Shown here in pieces: positions 7,166 through 15,011 of a stretch of DNA of 40,472 nt. Within the stretch, counting starts at the first letter, position 1. Every line of letters begins with the position of its first letter. Below the pieces are notes generated by a model. It did not search any database. It was not told the DNA's origin and was given only the letters and a program-made list of their open reading frames with translations. A program made the translations under genes and the position numbers. Origin of the DNA: Planctomycetota bacterium (GTDB taxonomy: Bacteria; Planctomycetota; Phycisphaerae; WQYP01); the NCBI GenBank assembly GCA_021808485.1, contig JAKBBN010000023.1:1-40472 (forward strand), read 5' to 3'.

Positions 7166-9579
7166 TGGCATGTATCAATCAAAAGTCGCTTTCCAGAAGT
7201 AAACATGACGGCCGGGCCCGCGCCGTCGCCGTGGCGATGATGTTCACCATCGCCGCGGGAGCACGTGCGGCCGCACCCGCCGCGCCCGTTTCCGCCGGTG
7301 GGCCGCCCGCACACGGCCCCGCCGCGGGAAATCCCGCCGCCCGCGTCAGTTTTAATTTCCGGAGTGCTCCGGTCGATACCGTGCTGGATTACCTCTCGCA
7401 GGCGTACGGCTTTATTGTGCTCAAAAGCGATCATGTCTCCAGCCGCGTGACGATCACCAGCATGCATCCAATTTCCGCGGATGCCGCGGTCAATGCGCTG
7501 GACAGCGTCTTAAGGCCGCTGAATTACACGCTGATCCGCACCGGCCGGGAACTGCGCGTCGTCGCTTTGGACAAGGCGGCCAAATCGGACGTGCCGGTGC
7601 ATTTCGGCGCAAACCCGGAAAAAATTGCCGACACCAACCAGATCATCACCCAGGTGATTCCGATTCAAAGCGTTGATGCCACAAAACTGCATACCGATCT
7701 GGCCCCGCTGTTCAGTTCCTCGGCAACCGTTACGGCAAATGCGGCCTCCAACACACTTATCATTACCGATACCTCCGCGGATATCCGGAGAATAGCCAAA
7801 ATCATCGCCGATCTTGATCAGGTGCGCAGCACTGTGTCATCACTGCGGGTGTTTCAACTCAAATATGCCGACGCCACGTCGATCGCGACGCTGATCAATT
7901 CCGCGTTTAATCCTCCCCAGACCGCCGGCAACCAGGCGCCGCAGCAGCGCTTTGTTCCCCCGTTTATGCGGCGATTTGCCGCCATGATGCGCCAAAACCA
8001 GCAGGCCAACACCGCCGGCAATCAGATAGGCGGCCAGGTGAACGCCACCGCCGACGAACGAACCGATACCGTGGTGGTGACCGGTCCAAAGGGGGAGCTT
8101 GCGTTGGTCGGAAAGGTCATCCGTGAAATTGACGCCAACCCGGCCGTAAGCCAGGTCTTCTTTATCTACCATCTGGATAACGGTTCAGCCGCGGAAATCC
8201 AGTACGAACTCAACACCCTGTTCGGAAATCCCGCCACGCCGCCGCAGACTACCAGCGGATTGAACAACACCTTCGGTTCGTCGGGTTCCAACGGCAGGTT
8301 CGGCACTTTCGGCAATTCAGGCGGCACCACGAGCTTCTCCGGTGCGGGAAGCTTTGGCGGCGTAACCCTGGGCGCAACCGCGGGCGGTCGTGCCGTGGGG
8401 GCCGCTTCGGGCGGCACTGCCGGCGGCGCCGCCACCAATCCGCTTACCGGTCAGGCTTTTATTGTCGCGGATACCGACACCAATTCACTCCTGGTAACCA
8501 CGAACCAGAAGTATGCCACGGAAGTCAAGGGCATGATCAAACAGCTTGACAAGCCCGTGCCGCAAGTGCTTATCAACGGTTTGGTTGCCGAGGTCAATGT
8601 GACCAACGGCCTGAACTTCGGCACGCAGTTTTCGCTCATCAACCAGCGCACCCGGCTGGTGCCCAGCGGCACGGTCACCGGTTCCATCAGCTCAACCGGG
8701 CAGGTGACTTCCGCAACGGGTTCGGCGACCGTCACGCCGTTCGGCAGCGCCGGCGGCGGCCAGTTCGGCATCAACAACACCATCGCCACCAACGAGGCCA
8801 ACGGTACGGCCAGCGGGTTTGTATTCGGTCTGAACGAAGCCAATATCAACGCCACCGTGCAGGCCCTGGAATCCAACAATCGCGCCGATGTGCTTAGCGC
8901 TCCCTACATTCTGGCCAGCGCCAATCAGGAAGCCGCCGTGGTTGTGGGCCAGGAAGTGCCTATCATCACCAATTCCACCATTACCACGCAGGGAACCGTG
9001 GTCAACACGCCCAGTTATCAGCAGGTGGGTGTTATTCTGGAAGTGACGCCGTACGTAAACCCCAACGGCACGGTGACACTGCAGGTGTCGCCGCAGGTTT
9101 CCCAGATGGAAGCCGGCACGGGCGTAACCGTTTCCCCCGGAGTCACCGCCCCTATTTTTGATATTCAACAGGCCCAGACACAGGTCACCGTGAAGGACGG
9201 CCAGACGATTATGATCGGCGGAATGATCCAGAATCAAAAAAGCAAGATCGTCAACAAAATCCCGCTGCTGGGTGATATTCCATACATCGGCCCCGCGCTT
9301 TTCAGCAACACCCAAAACACCACGACCAAGGAGGAGTTGGTGATCTTTCTGACTCCGCATATCATTGACAGGGCGGTACAGCTCCACAAAATGACCAAGA
9401 GCGTGGAGAGCGGAATGCCGATGCTGCCGCACGCCGTCGGCAAGGGTGTTTACCAGCAGCAGATGAAGGATCTGCAGCATGGGGAAGTTTCGCAGTCATC
9501 CGCGACGGCGCCCGCAACCGCGCCCGCCGCAACCCAACCGGTGGAGAAACACACGCATGCGGTTAACTCGTCGTTTTAG
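7165..9579 (+). CDS. gspD: Outer-membrane secretin GspD
   Basis: An 804-residue secretin that forms the T2SS outer-membrane channel. AGGAG lies 8 nt before the ATG. A signal sequence ends near ARAAAP. Periplasmic domains follow: N0 (VSFNFRSAPVDTVLDYLSQ), N1 (VIPIQSVDATKLHTDLAPLF...NTLIITDT), N2 (VFQLKYADATSIATLINSAF...DTVVVTG) and N3 (FFIYHLDNGSAAEIQYELNTLF...TNSLLVTT). N3 is interrupted by a Gly/Ser/Ala-rich insert of about 70 residues (residues about 365-430). The secretin core is clear: VLINGLVAEV, LEVTPYVNPNGTVTL, VKDGQTIMIGGM, KIPLLGDIPYIGPALF and ELVIFLTPHII. The C-terminal tail is Ala/Thr-rich and is overlapped by the next gene. No S-domain for a classical pilotin is obvious. Confidence 0.95.
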   Translation: MACINQKSLSRSKHDGRARAVAVAMMFTIAAGARAAAPAAPVSAGGPPAHGPAAGNPAARVSFNFRSAPVDTVLDYLSQAYGFIVLKSDHVSSRVTITSMHPISADAAVNALDSVLRPLNYTLIRTGRELRVVALDKAAKSDVPVHFGANPEKIADTNQIITQVIPIQSVDATKLHTDLAPLFSSSATVTANAASNTLIITDTSADIRRIAKIIADLDQVRSTVSSLRVFQLKYADATSIATLINSAFNPPQTAGNQAPQQRFVPPFMRRFAAMMRQNQQANTAGNQIGGQVNATADERTDTVVVTGPKGELALVGKVIREIDANPAVSQVFFIYHLDNGSAAEIQYELNTLFGNPATPPQTTSGLNNTFGSSGSNGRFGTFGNSGGTTSFSGAGSFGGVTLGATAGGRAVGAASGGTAGGAATNPLTGQAFIVADTDTNSLLVTTNQKYATEVKGMIKQLDKPVPQVLINGLVAEVNVTNGLNFGTQFSLINQRTRLVPSGTVTGSISSTGQVTSATGSATVTPFGSAGGGQFGINNTIATNEANGTASGFVFGLNEANINATVQALESNNRADVLSAPYILASANQEAAVVVGQEVPIITNSTITTQGTVVNTPSYQQVGVILEVTPYVNPNGTVTLQVSPQVSQMEAGTGVTVSPGVTAPIFDIQQAQTQVTVKDGQTIMIGGMIQNQKSKIVNKIPLLGDIPYIGPALFSNTQNTTTKEELVIFLTPHIIDRAVQLHKMTKSVESGMPMLPHAVGKGVYQQQMKDLQHGEVSQSSATAPATAPAATQPVEKHTHAVNSSF

Positions 9580-10030
9580 ACTTTATGGCGCGGTTCTGCT
9601 CCTGCCGCTGTGTGGCCTGCCCGGCTGCGTAAGCACCACGCAAACCGCGCAGTCGCCATGGGTGCATCGCGGACCGGTTGCGCCGGATGCGCTGCGTCTG
9701 CAGAAAATTGCCGATGCCCTGCTGCTCTATTTTCGCCGTTTCAAACATTTGCCCGCGACCCTGTCCGACCCGGCATTGCGGACGCACGGTGTCCCGCTGA
9801 AACTCACCGATCCGGCGACGGCTCAGCCCTATGTCTACGCGCCCAAGGCTCTGTCGAATAACCCCGTTTCGGTCTGGCTGCTGGCCTATGATGCCGCACC
9901 CTCGCACGGCCGCCGTTGGGCAATTCTTGCCCAGCCGCCGACTGCCGGGCGGCCGGTTTCCATGTGGGTGGACCAGCTTACGGAGGCGGCCTTCCGCCGC
10001 TTCCATTCCGCCGCTGCCACCGCCCCGTAG
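9557..10030 (+). CDS. Small lipoprotein at the end of the T2SS operon
   Basis: A 157-residue protein with a basic start, a hydrophobic stretch and a lipobox (LCGLPGC, Cys about residue 23), so it is probably an outer-membrane or periplasm-facing lipoprotein. The start is ATG 9557, with GGAG about 10 nt upstream; this overlaps the end of gspD by 23 nt. The first 26 codons of the longer frame are out-of-frame gspD shadow. The mature part has a helix (ALRLQKIADALLLYFRRF) followed by HLPATLSDP and DPATAQPYVYAP, reminiscent of the C-terminal domain of pseudopilins but without a prepilin helix. An accessory or pilotin-like role in secretin assembly is possible but unproven. Confidence 0.72.
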   Translation: MRLTRRFRLYGAVLLLPLCGLPGCVSTTQTAQSPWVHRGPVAPDALRLQKIADALLLYFRRFKHLPATLSDPALRTHGVPLKLTDPATAQPYVYAPKALSNNPVSVWLLAYDAAPSHGRRWAILAQPPTAGRPVSMWVDQLTEAAFRRFHSAAATAP

Positions 10031-10059
10031 ACCTGCAATGAGTTGGAAATTTGTAATGT

Positions 10060-10196
10060 CGCCGTCGATGGGCGGCCTTATGGGAAAGGTTTCTCCTGCT
10101 CAGGCTAAACCAGCGCATCCGGGCCGATCTGCAGCGGCGCTCGGACTGGCACCGTACCGATGATGTCTACAACGACTTTATAAGAACAGAGCAATT
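10060..10196 (+). pseudogene. Possible decayed coding remnant at the cassette boundary
   Basis: One plus frame reads WERFLLLRLNQRIRADL, then QRRSDWHRTDDVYNDFIRTE, a composition typical of real protein, but there is no start and the frame is closed by a stop just upstream. It runs into the 3' end of the oppositely oriented cassette gene. No family was recognised. It may be the stump of a gene that once followed the T2SS operon, or chance. Confidence 0.22.
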
Positions 10197-10628
10197 GCGC
10201 AAAGCCAACGCCCATTCCTCCATTTGTGTCGCCTTTTCCGAATCCCGTTGGTCCAGGCTGTTCAATTCCGGTATGACCGCATGGCTCAAATCATCAAGCG
10301 ACGGGGCGGGCCGAACGGTCAGGCCAATGCGATAAACCTCGGCTACCGCGAACCGGGCCATCGGAAGGCGCTCGCCGGTGTCTGATCTCTTGGAGGCGTC
10401 GAACTCACTGATGAGCGATGCCCGGTTTACGGATAATCCGTCGACATCACCTGGTTTTTCCACTGTTACCCAAGGCCGGGGCATGAAGAATTTCAGCGGA
10501 ATCTTCGGATTCTCTTGATTGCGATACCACCCAGCGCGCAGCAACCTCCGATAAACCAGCTCATCGTCGCTAATCGGCGGAACTTCCGCCGGATTACCGG
10601 CTGGACCGGAGTTGGTTGGAATCGGCAT
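10167..10628 (-). CDS. Hypothetical protein, third gene of TIGR04255 cassette
   Basis: A 153-residue soluble protein with no signal peptide or membrane segment. It contains ISDDELVYRRLLRAGWYR near the start, then a DGLSVNRASLIS segment and an ARFAVAEVYRIGLTVRPAP strand. This order resembles an uncharacterised bacterial family I recall only by pattern (DDELxYRR...GLSV...VAEV), so no function is offered. It begins 6 nt after the stop of the preceding minus-strand gene, so the three genes 11917-10167 form one operon. Codon and base use look less GC-rich than the flanking secretion operon, suggesting horizontal acquisition (visual impression only). Confidence 0.72.
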   Translation of the reverse strand: MPIPTNSGPAGNPAEVPPISDDELVYRRLLRAGWYRNQENPKIPLKFFMPRPWVTVEKPGDVDGLSVNRASLISEFDASKRSDTGERLPMARFAVAEVYRIGLTVRPAPSLDDLSHAVIPELNSLDQRDSEKATQMEEWALALRNCSVLIKSL

Positions 10629-10634
10629 GCTTAC

Positions 10635-11090
10635 CTACCCTCGGCGCTCCAACTGTCGACCGGCCGGGTCGAGTTTCAGAGCAAGCTTGGCCGATATTCT
10701 CCCATCGCGGCCAAATGTCGTGAGTGCGGCGGTTCCCGGCTGCACGAATTCGAGGATGCGCGTTCCATTTTCGTCATTCCACTCCATCGCGATTCGGCCG
10801 GCGCCGGATGGGACCATGCTGTCGGGAGCACAGGATACGCTGTCGCCATCTTTAATTTGAGCAGACGCAAAATCAATCGCCAGATCAACAATTTCGCGAA
10901 CAGGAAGCTCGTCACCAGCTTCCACCTCCGACGCGCTTCGCCATGCAAGCAATTGATCGATCAGTTTCTTCCACAGATTCGACTCAATGTTTTCCGGAGA
11001 TGTCCATGCAATGGCCCCCGCTCGGGTGGCGCCGATCACTGGGACGGTAATGTCGCGTGTTATGCCTGTTGCTGGTGTTGTTATGTCCAT
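10635..11090 (-). CDS. Hypothetical protein, second gene of TIGR04255 cassette
   Basis: A 151-residue protein. The start is set at ATG 11090 because a GAGG lies about 10 nt upstream and the codon is 5 nt after the stop of the upstream gene; the frame is open further but would overlap that gene. After a Thr/Ile-rich N-terminus (MDITTPATGITRDITVP) there is a helical stretch (NLWKKLIDQLLAWRSASEVEAG), then beta-strand-like segments ending in LEFVQPGTAALTTFGRDGRISAKLAL. No known domain was recognised. The tight spacing on both sides suggests it works with its neighbours, perhaps as one complex. Confidence 0.7.
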   Translation of the reverse strand: MDITTPATGITRDITVPVIGATRAGAIAWTSPENIESNLWKKLIDQLLAWRSASEVEAGDELPVREIVDLAIDFASAQIKDGDSVSCAPDSMVPSGAGRIAMEWNDENGTRILEFVQPGTAALTTFGRDGRISAKLALKLDPAGRQLERRG

Positions 11091-11095
11091 ATTTC

Positions 11096-11917
11096 TTATA
11101 CCTCGCGTTCCCATTTTTTCTGAGCACCGGGGCTGGTTAAATCGCAAAATGTCCGAACGATAGCCGCATGGCCGAACTCCAAGCCATTATACGCTTGTTC
11201 ATCCGTGGATTCGCTCACACCACCGCGCGCCGTAATTTGCAGCGAAAGAAGCTCCTGCGGGGCGGATTCCGGCGAACTGAATCCATGGAGCAGGTCCACA
11301 TGAATCCTTGCGCGATTATCGGGCATAATGATCTGTTTTCTACAGATTATTGATTCAAGATCGCCGACGGTGTGCCGGCCGGCACCCGCGACGATTCCGG
11401 GAAGCAGGCCGGGCCAGTCTGCGGGCGTGTCCCAATCCCGGCCCTTGATCAGGTGGTTTACATAAACCACTTCCCATTGGTTGACTAAAAAAGCTCCAAG
11501 ACCTTCCGCAGCCAGCGTCTCCTTAAATCTACGCATGGATTCCCTAAAACGCTGCAGCACGCTGCCCCAACGGGGATATTCGCCGCCGAGGCCCCTTCGC
11601 CAATTTGACACGATTCGTCCATTTTGAATTTGCACCATGGCCCGATCGTCCACTGAGGCCATCTGCATTCGGGACGCTTCCGCCGCGCCGGCGACTCGGA
11701 ATAAGGGAAAACGACCCGCACGCACGGCCGGTGTTCCAAACAGCTCGATTTGTTCGGGCAACGGCTGCGCGTCTGTTACTTTAGGGAACTCGCCGCGCAT
11801 CGACTGCCAGAAAATACCAAGATGCGCATTTTTCAGGCCGCTGATCGATTGGAATTGCAGGCTGATTGCGGTCTCAACCAGCGGCGGCTTCTTAAAGGAG
11901 GGCAATGCGGGTTCCAT
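11096..11917 (-). CDS. TIGR04255 family protein
   Basis: A 273-residue cytosolic protein. The N-terminus matches the TIGR04255 family by pattern: KKPPLVETAISLQFQ, then NAHLGIFWQSMRGEFPKVTDAQPL, a later VQIQNGRIVSNWRRG strand and a NHLIKGRDW segment. The family is sporadically distributed across bacteria and has no established biochemical role. It is the first gene of a three-gene minus-strand operon (5 nt gap, then 6 nt gap). The ATG at 11917 follows a stretch with no clear Shine-Dalgarno. The cassette lies between the end of the T2SS operon and a glycosidase gene and looks like an insertion of accessory genes. Confidence 0.8.
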   Translation of the reverse strand: MEPALPSFKKPPLVETAISLQFQSISGLKNAHLGIFWQSMRGEFPKVTDAQPLPEQIELFGTPAVRAGRFPLFRVAGAAEASRMQMASVDDRAMVQIQNGRIVSNWRRGLGGEYPRWGSVLQRFRESMRRFKETLAAEGLGAFLVNQWEVVYVNHLIKGRDWDTPADWPGLLPGIVAGAGRHTVGDLESIICRKQIIMPDNRARIHVDLLHGFSSPESAPQELLSLQITARGGVSESTDEQAYNGLEFGHAAIVRTFCDLTSPGAQKKWEREV

Positions 11918-12230
11918 CGTTCAGCACCATTTCCCGCCGTCGCATTGGAGGGCGAACCAATCCAAGTACGGGACAGTCCACAGCCCCGGGGTCATGCACG
12001 ATTCTCTCGCCCGCCCAAGGAATCGTCAACCCCGGTCCAGAATGGTAATGCTCCGCAAAAACCAGATGCGCTGCTCAAGTAGTTTTTACCTTGGCTTACG
12101 TAACTAATGTTACGACGCCCAAACATCCCCGCTTCGCGGCACAACTCAAGGCCGGGCGGCCCGGTTGCCGGGGAAGACACCCTCTTCGCAATGCCGGTCT
12201 TGCGCACGGCTGACGGGGAGTACCGCAGTC
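11918..12230 (-). other. Intergenic region upstream of the TIGR04255 cassette
   Basis: About 310 bp between the cassette and the glycosidase. Both genes are on the minus strand, so this would carry the glycosidase 3' end and the cassette promoter. A short GC stem (CCGGGC/GCCCGG near 12155-12167) is present without a T tract. No convincing -35/-10 pair and no coding frame with protein-like composition were found. Confidence 0.4.
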
Positions 12231-14609
12231 CTATTTATTCCTCCCTATCGCCGAAAATTCCACGGTCCGCACCCGCAGCACATCCACCGCGGTCAATGCC
12301 GACAATGGTCCGCCCCCGGAAAAATGCGGTTCAATTCCCGGCGGCATGATCACATGAAAATGCTTGAACAGCGGCATGATCTGTATCTTTAATTCTCCGC
12401 GGTCTTTTTTCTTGATTCTCCACAGCGGCACATTCAGCGGTTTGCCATGATAAAAATCATCCACCACAAGTTTTCCACCCGCGCGCACATGAATGATATT
12501 GCCCTGGTAATGCACGCGCAGAATCAGCGGCAAATCGCGGTCCGCTTTGGGGATGTAAACCGTCCATTCCGCCGCGGATCGCCAGTCTTTCCTGCTCCAT
12601 TGGTGCGGCTGAAACGCAAGCAGTTTGCGCGCAGCGGCCGCATCGGCCGGATGCCTCAATTGAAATCGCACCGGCGCGGGTTGTGTGCGCGCCGCCGGCG
12701 CCACGTAGCGGCTTGCCGCACCTTCCCCGCGCGGTCGCATAATCCGGCCGTTGAGCATCAATTCACGCACGCGCGGCAGCACTGTCAGCGGCACGGCCTT
12801 CACGGAAGTTGTCTGCAATTGCAGGGAATTGTTCCCGGGCAGCGGCACGGCCGGCGACAGGATGCACCGGGTTCGGCCGGCGAATTTCAGTTTCGCCAGT
12901 TCCGTGGCCTGCCGTGGCGAAATCACCATGAACATGATGCGCTTCCGCGGCCCGGTTCCGGGCTGGAAACGCACGCTGAAAGCCGTCCGCACGCCCGGCT
13001 TTATCCGGCTGATTTCCAGGGCCCCATCCTTTAAACGGGTTTGCGTGCCGCCGGAGAAACTCGCCGTGAAATTTCCCGAAAATACAAATTCCGGCTTTAC
13101 GCCTTCGGTCTCGCTGAAAATATAAAGGCGCGTTGCGCCCATTCGCAGGCGGCAGATCGGCTGCGCGGTTGCATAACGCAGTGGCACGCCGTCCAAATTC
13201 AGATTAAACGGCCACCAGCCGAAAACTCCCCTCCCGATGGTGACGGGTCGTGCCGGCACAACCAGCGTTCCAGCCGCCGTGCGCAGGTGAAATTGAACGT
13301 CCGCCTTCGCCGGCAGCGGATCCTGATAAGTATAATTGTTGAAGAAAATAAATCCGCCGCGCCCGTTGGACCTTGCATCCCAGCGCAACGTCTTGCCGTC
13401 GGTTCCCGGTCGCGGCAGGCGCATCGGGGCCGTGGCCGTCATGGGGGCCAGTATGGCGCCAAAATCATGCATGAACAGCGCCTGTTCCCGCAGCAACCCG
13501 TACTGCGGCCGCGGCAGGCCGCAGGCGCTTAATGGCGCCTGAAAATCATAGTTGATATCCGGCATTTCGTTGCTCCAGCCGCCGGTATGAATTTCATTAA
13601 GATAATACGGCCGTATTCCCCGCGGGTTCCATCCGCCGTGATACATGTAAAACCCCTGCCAGTTTGATCCATTGGCAATTTCCATCATCGCAAAAGCCGC
13701 TATGTCCGGCCCGTTCACCAGGGTGCGATGGGCATAGCTGGAGGCCATGCCGCCGCCGGTCTCGCACGTGGTGTACGGCAGTCCATAAAAAACAGACTGC
13801 GGTTGATAGGTGGGCGCCGGCGCATAACGATACATATTGCGGCCGGCGCGGGTGGTGTTGGTCCAGAACCCGACCGGGTAACCCCCGAACATGGGAAGCA
13901 GGCGGCCGCTGAGCCGCCGGAAATGACTCCAGCCGGTCATGGTGTAAAACGGCACATCAATGCCGTCGTGGGCCGCCATTTTTTTCAGGGCGTATAGATA
14001 GGGAAGATCGGCGGTTTCATTATCCAGCTGTACGCCAATCACCGGTCCGCCCTCCTTCCACAGCAGCCCCTTCATTTGCCCGGCAATTTGACGGTAAAGC
14101 GGCCGGACAAGTTTTAAAAACCGCGGATCGGTTGTCCGCACGCGACATTTGGACCGAAGAACCCAATCCGGTATGCCGCCATTGCGAACCTCTCCATGGG
14201 CCCATGGCCCCATACGGACAATGGCCGACAACCCCGCCTTTTTACAATCCTGTAAAAACGCACGCAATGACCGTCGCCCGCTCCAGTTCCATTGCCCCTT
14301 GGCCTGTTCCTGGTATATCCAGAAGACATATGTGGAAACAATGTTGATACCGCCCGCCTTCATCTTCAGCAGTTCGGGGTACCACTCCCTGCGCGGGTAG
14401 CGGCCATAATGGAATTCACCGCATGTCGGCATCCATGGGCGGCCGTTAAGGCTTATGTAGCGGCTGTTAATGGATAAGACCGCTCCCCTGGAATTCCGCA
14501 TGGTGCCGGTCTTCAGCCGTGCGGGCGCGGGTGCGGCCACCGGTAATAAACTGATCACAAGGGCGGCGACGGTATGCGTGACAGTGGTGCGCATCATGAT
14601 GATTTCCAT
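12231..14609 (-). CDS. Secreted glycoside hydrolase family 35 (beta-galactosidase-like)
   Basis: A 792-residue exported glycosidase. A signal sequence of about 30 residues (VAALVISLLPVAAPAPA) leads into a GH35 TIM barrel: the opening strand SRYISLNGRPWMPTCGEFHYGR with WYPELLKMKAGGINIVSTYVFW, then the acid/base Glu at about 198 in GGPVIGVQLDNETA, and a probable nucleophile Glu at about 283 in TTCETGGGM. The usual GH35 motif is ENEYG; here it is DNETA, so this is a divergent subgroup and substrate cannot be fixed. Beta-sandwich modules follow the barrel, including a late jelly-roll-like region. The likely role is exo-cleavage of galactosides in extracellular polysaccharide. Start choice is uncertain: ATG 14609 or the paired ATGs at 14594-14597. 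Confidence 0.87.
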   Translation of the reverse strand: MEIIMMRTTVTHTVAALVISLLPVAAPAPARLKTGTMRNSRGAVLSINSRYISLNGRPWMPTCGEFHYGRYPRREWYPELLKMKAGGINIVSTYVFWIYQEQAKGQWNWSGRRSLRAFLQDCKKAGLSAIVRMGPWAHGEVRNGGIPDWVLRSKCRVRTTDPRFLKLVRPLYRQIAGQMKGLLWKEGGPVIGVQLDNETADLPYLYALKKMAAHDGIDVPFYTMTGWSHFRRLSGRLLPMFGGYPVGFWTNTTRAGRNMYRYAPAPTYQPQSVFYGLPYTTCETGGGMASSYAHRTLVNGPDIAAFAMMEIANGSNWQGFYMYHGGWNPRGIRPYYLNEIHTGGWSNEMPDINYDFQAPLSACGLPRPQYGLLREQALFMHDFGAILAPMTATAPMRLPRPGTDGKTLRWDARSNGRGGFIFFNNYTYQDPLPAKADVQFHLRTAAGTLVVPARPVTIGRGVFGWWPFNLNLDGVPLRYATAQPICRLRMGATRLYIFSETEGVKPEFVFSGNFTASFSGGTQTRLKDGALEISRIKPGVRTAFSVRFQPGTGPRKRIMFMVISPRQATELAKLKFAGRTRCILSPAVPLPGNNSLQLQTTSVKAVPLTVLPRVRELMLNGRIMRPRGEGAASRYVAPAARTQPAPVRFQLRHPADAAAARKLLAFQPHQWSRKDWRSAAEWTVYIPKADRDLPLILRVHYQGNIIHVRAGGKLVVDDFYHGKPLNVPLWRIKKKDRGELKIQIMPLFKHFHVIMPPGIEPHFSGGGPLSALTAVDVLRVRTVEFSAIGRNK

Positions 14610-15011
14610 GAGTCATGGGATTCCCGGCGCCGGCCGAACGGGCGACGCCTGATCTCAAACCAATCCTTATATCCTGTTCGCAGCCGGCATGCCATCCGGC
14701 CGGATGCCTTCCTTTGCCGGCATACGCGGTTCTCCCATTCCGGCTGGAATCCCCGCCGACCTCTCCGGTGAGCTTTCTTCTTCGGCCAGGGGCGATAATC
14801 CTGTGCCGGAACAACACCCGGCTGCCGCAGGTGGTGCCAAATCGACCTGTCTTCGGTTAACATACGTATTGAATGCTGTCCGACGGATCGCCTTGGGTTC
14901 CGTTTGATGGAAAATCTGTTGCACGAGTTTCAAACGTGCGTCAGGCTTTGCCCCGCGGCGGAGCGTTACGAAATACGGGTATTGCAGGCCTCACTGGCGA
15001 AGGGATGTTTC
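14610..15011. other. Divergent intergenic region between GH35 and the TPR gene
   Basis: About 400 bp between the minus-strand glycosidase and the plus-strand TPR protein, expected to hold both promoters. A TATAAG-like box near 14670 on the minus strand could serve the glycosidase, without a good -35. A 14-bp palindrome is listed separately. The frame upstream of 15012 stays open to 14904 but has no protein-like character. Confidence 0.4.
14693..14706. promoter_or_regulatory. Perfect 14-bp palindrome, possible operator
   Basis: CATCCGGCCGGATG is a perfect palindrome in the divergent GH35/TPR intergenic region. It could be an operator for both genes. Its left part, CCATCCGGCCGG, also occurs at 22529 and 23677 in the PEP-CTERM leaders, so it may instead belong to a dispersed repeat. 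Confidence 0.3.

Noticed and set aside
11992..12207. 71-codon minus-strand ORF upstream of the TIGR04255 gene
   Set aside because: No ribosome site, no recognisable motif, composition like translated intergenic DNA.
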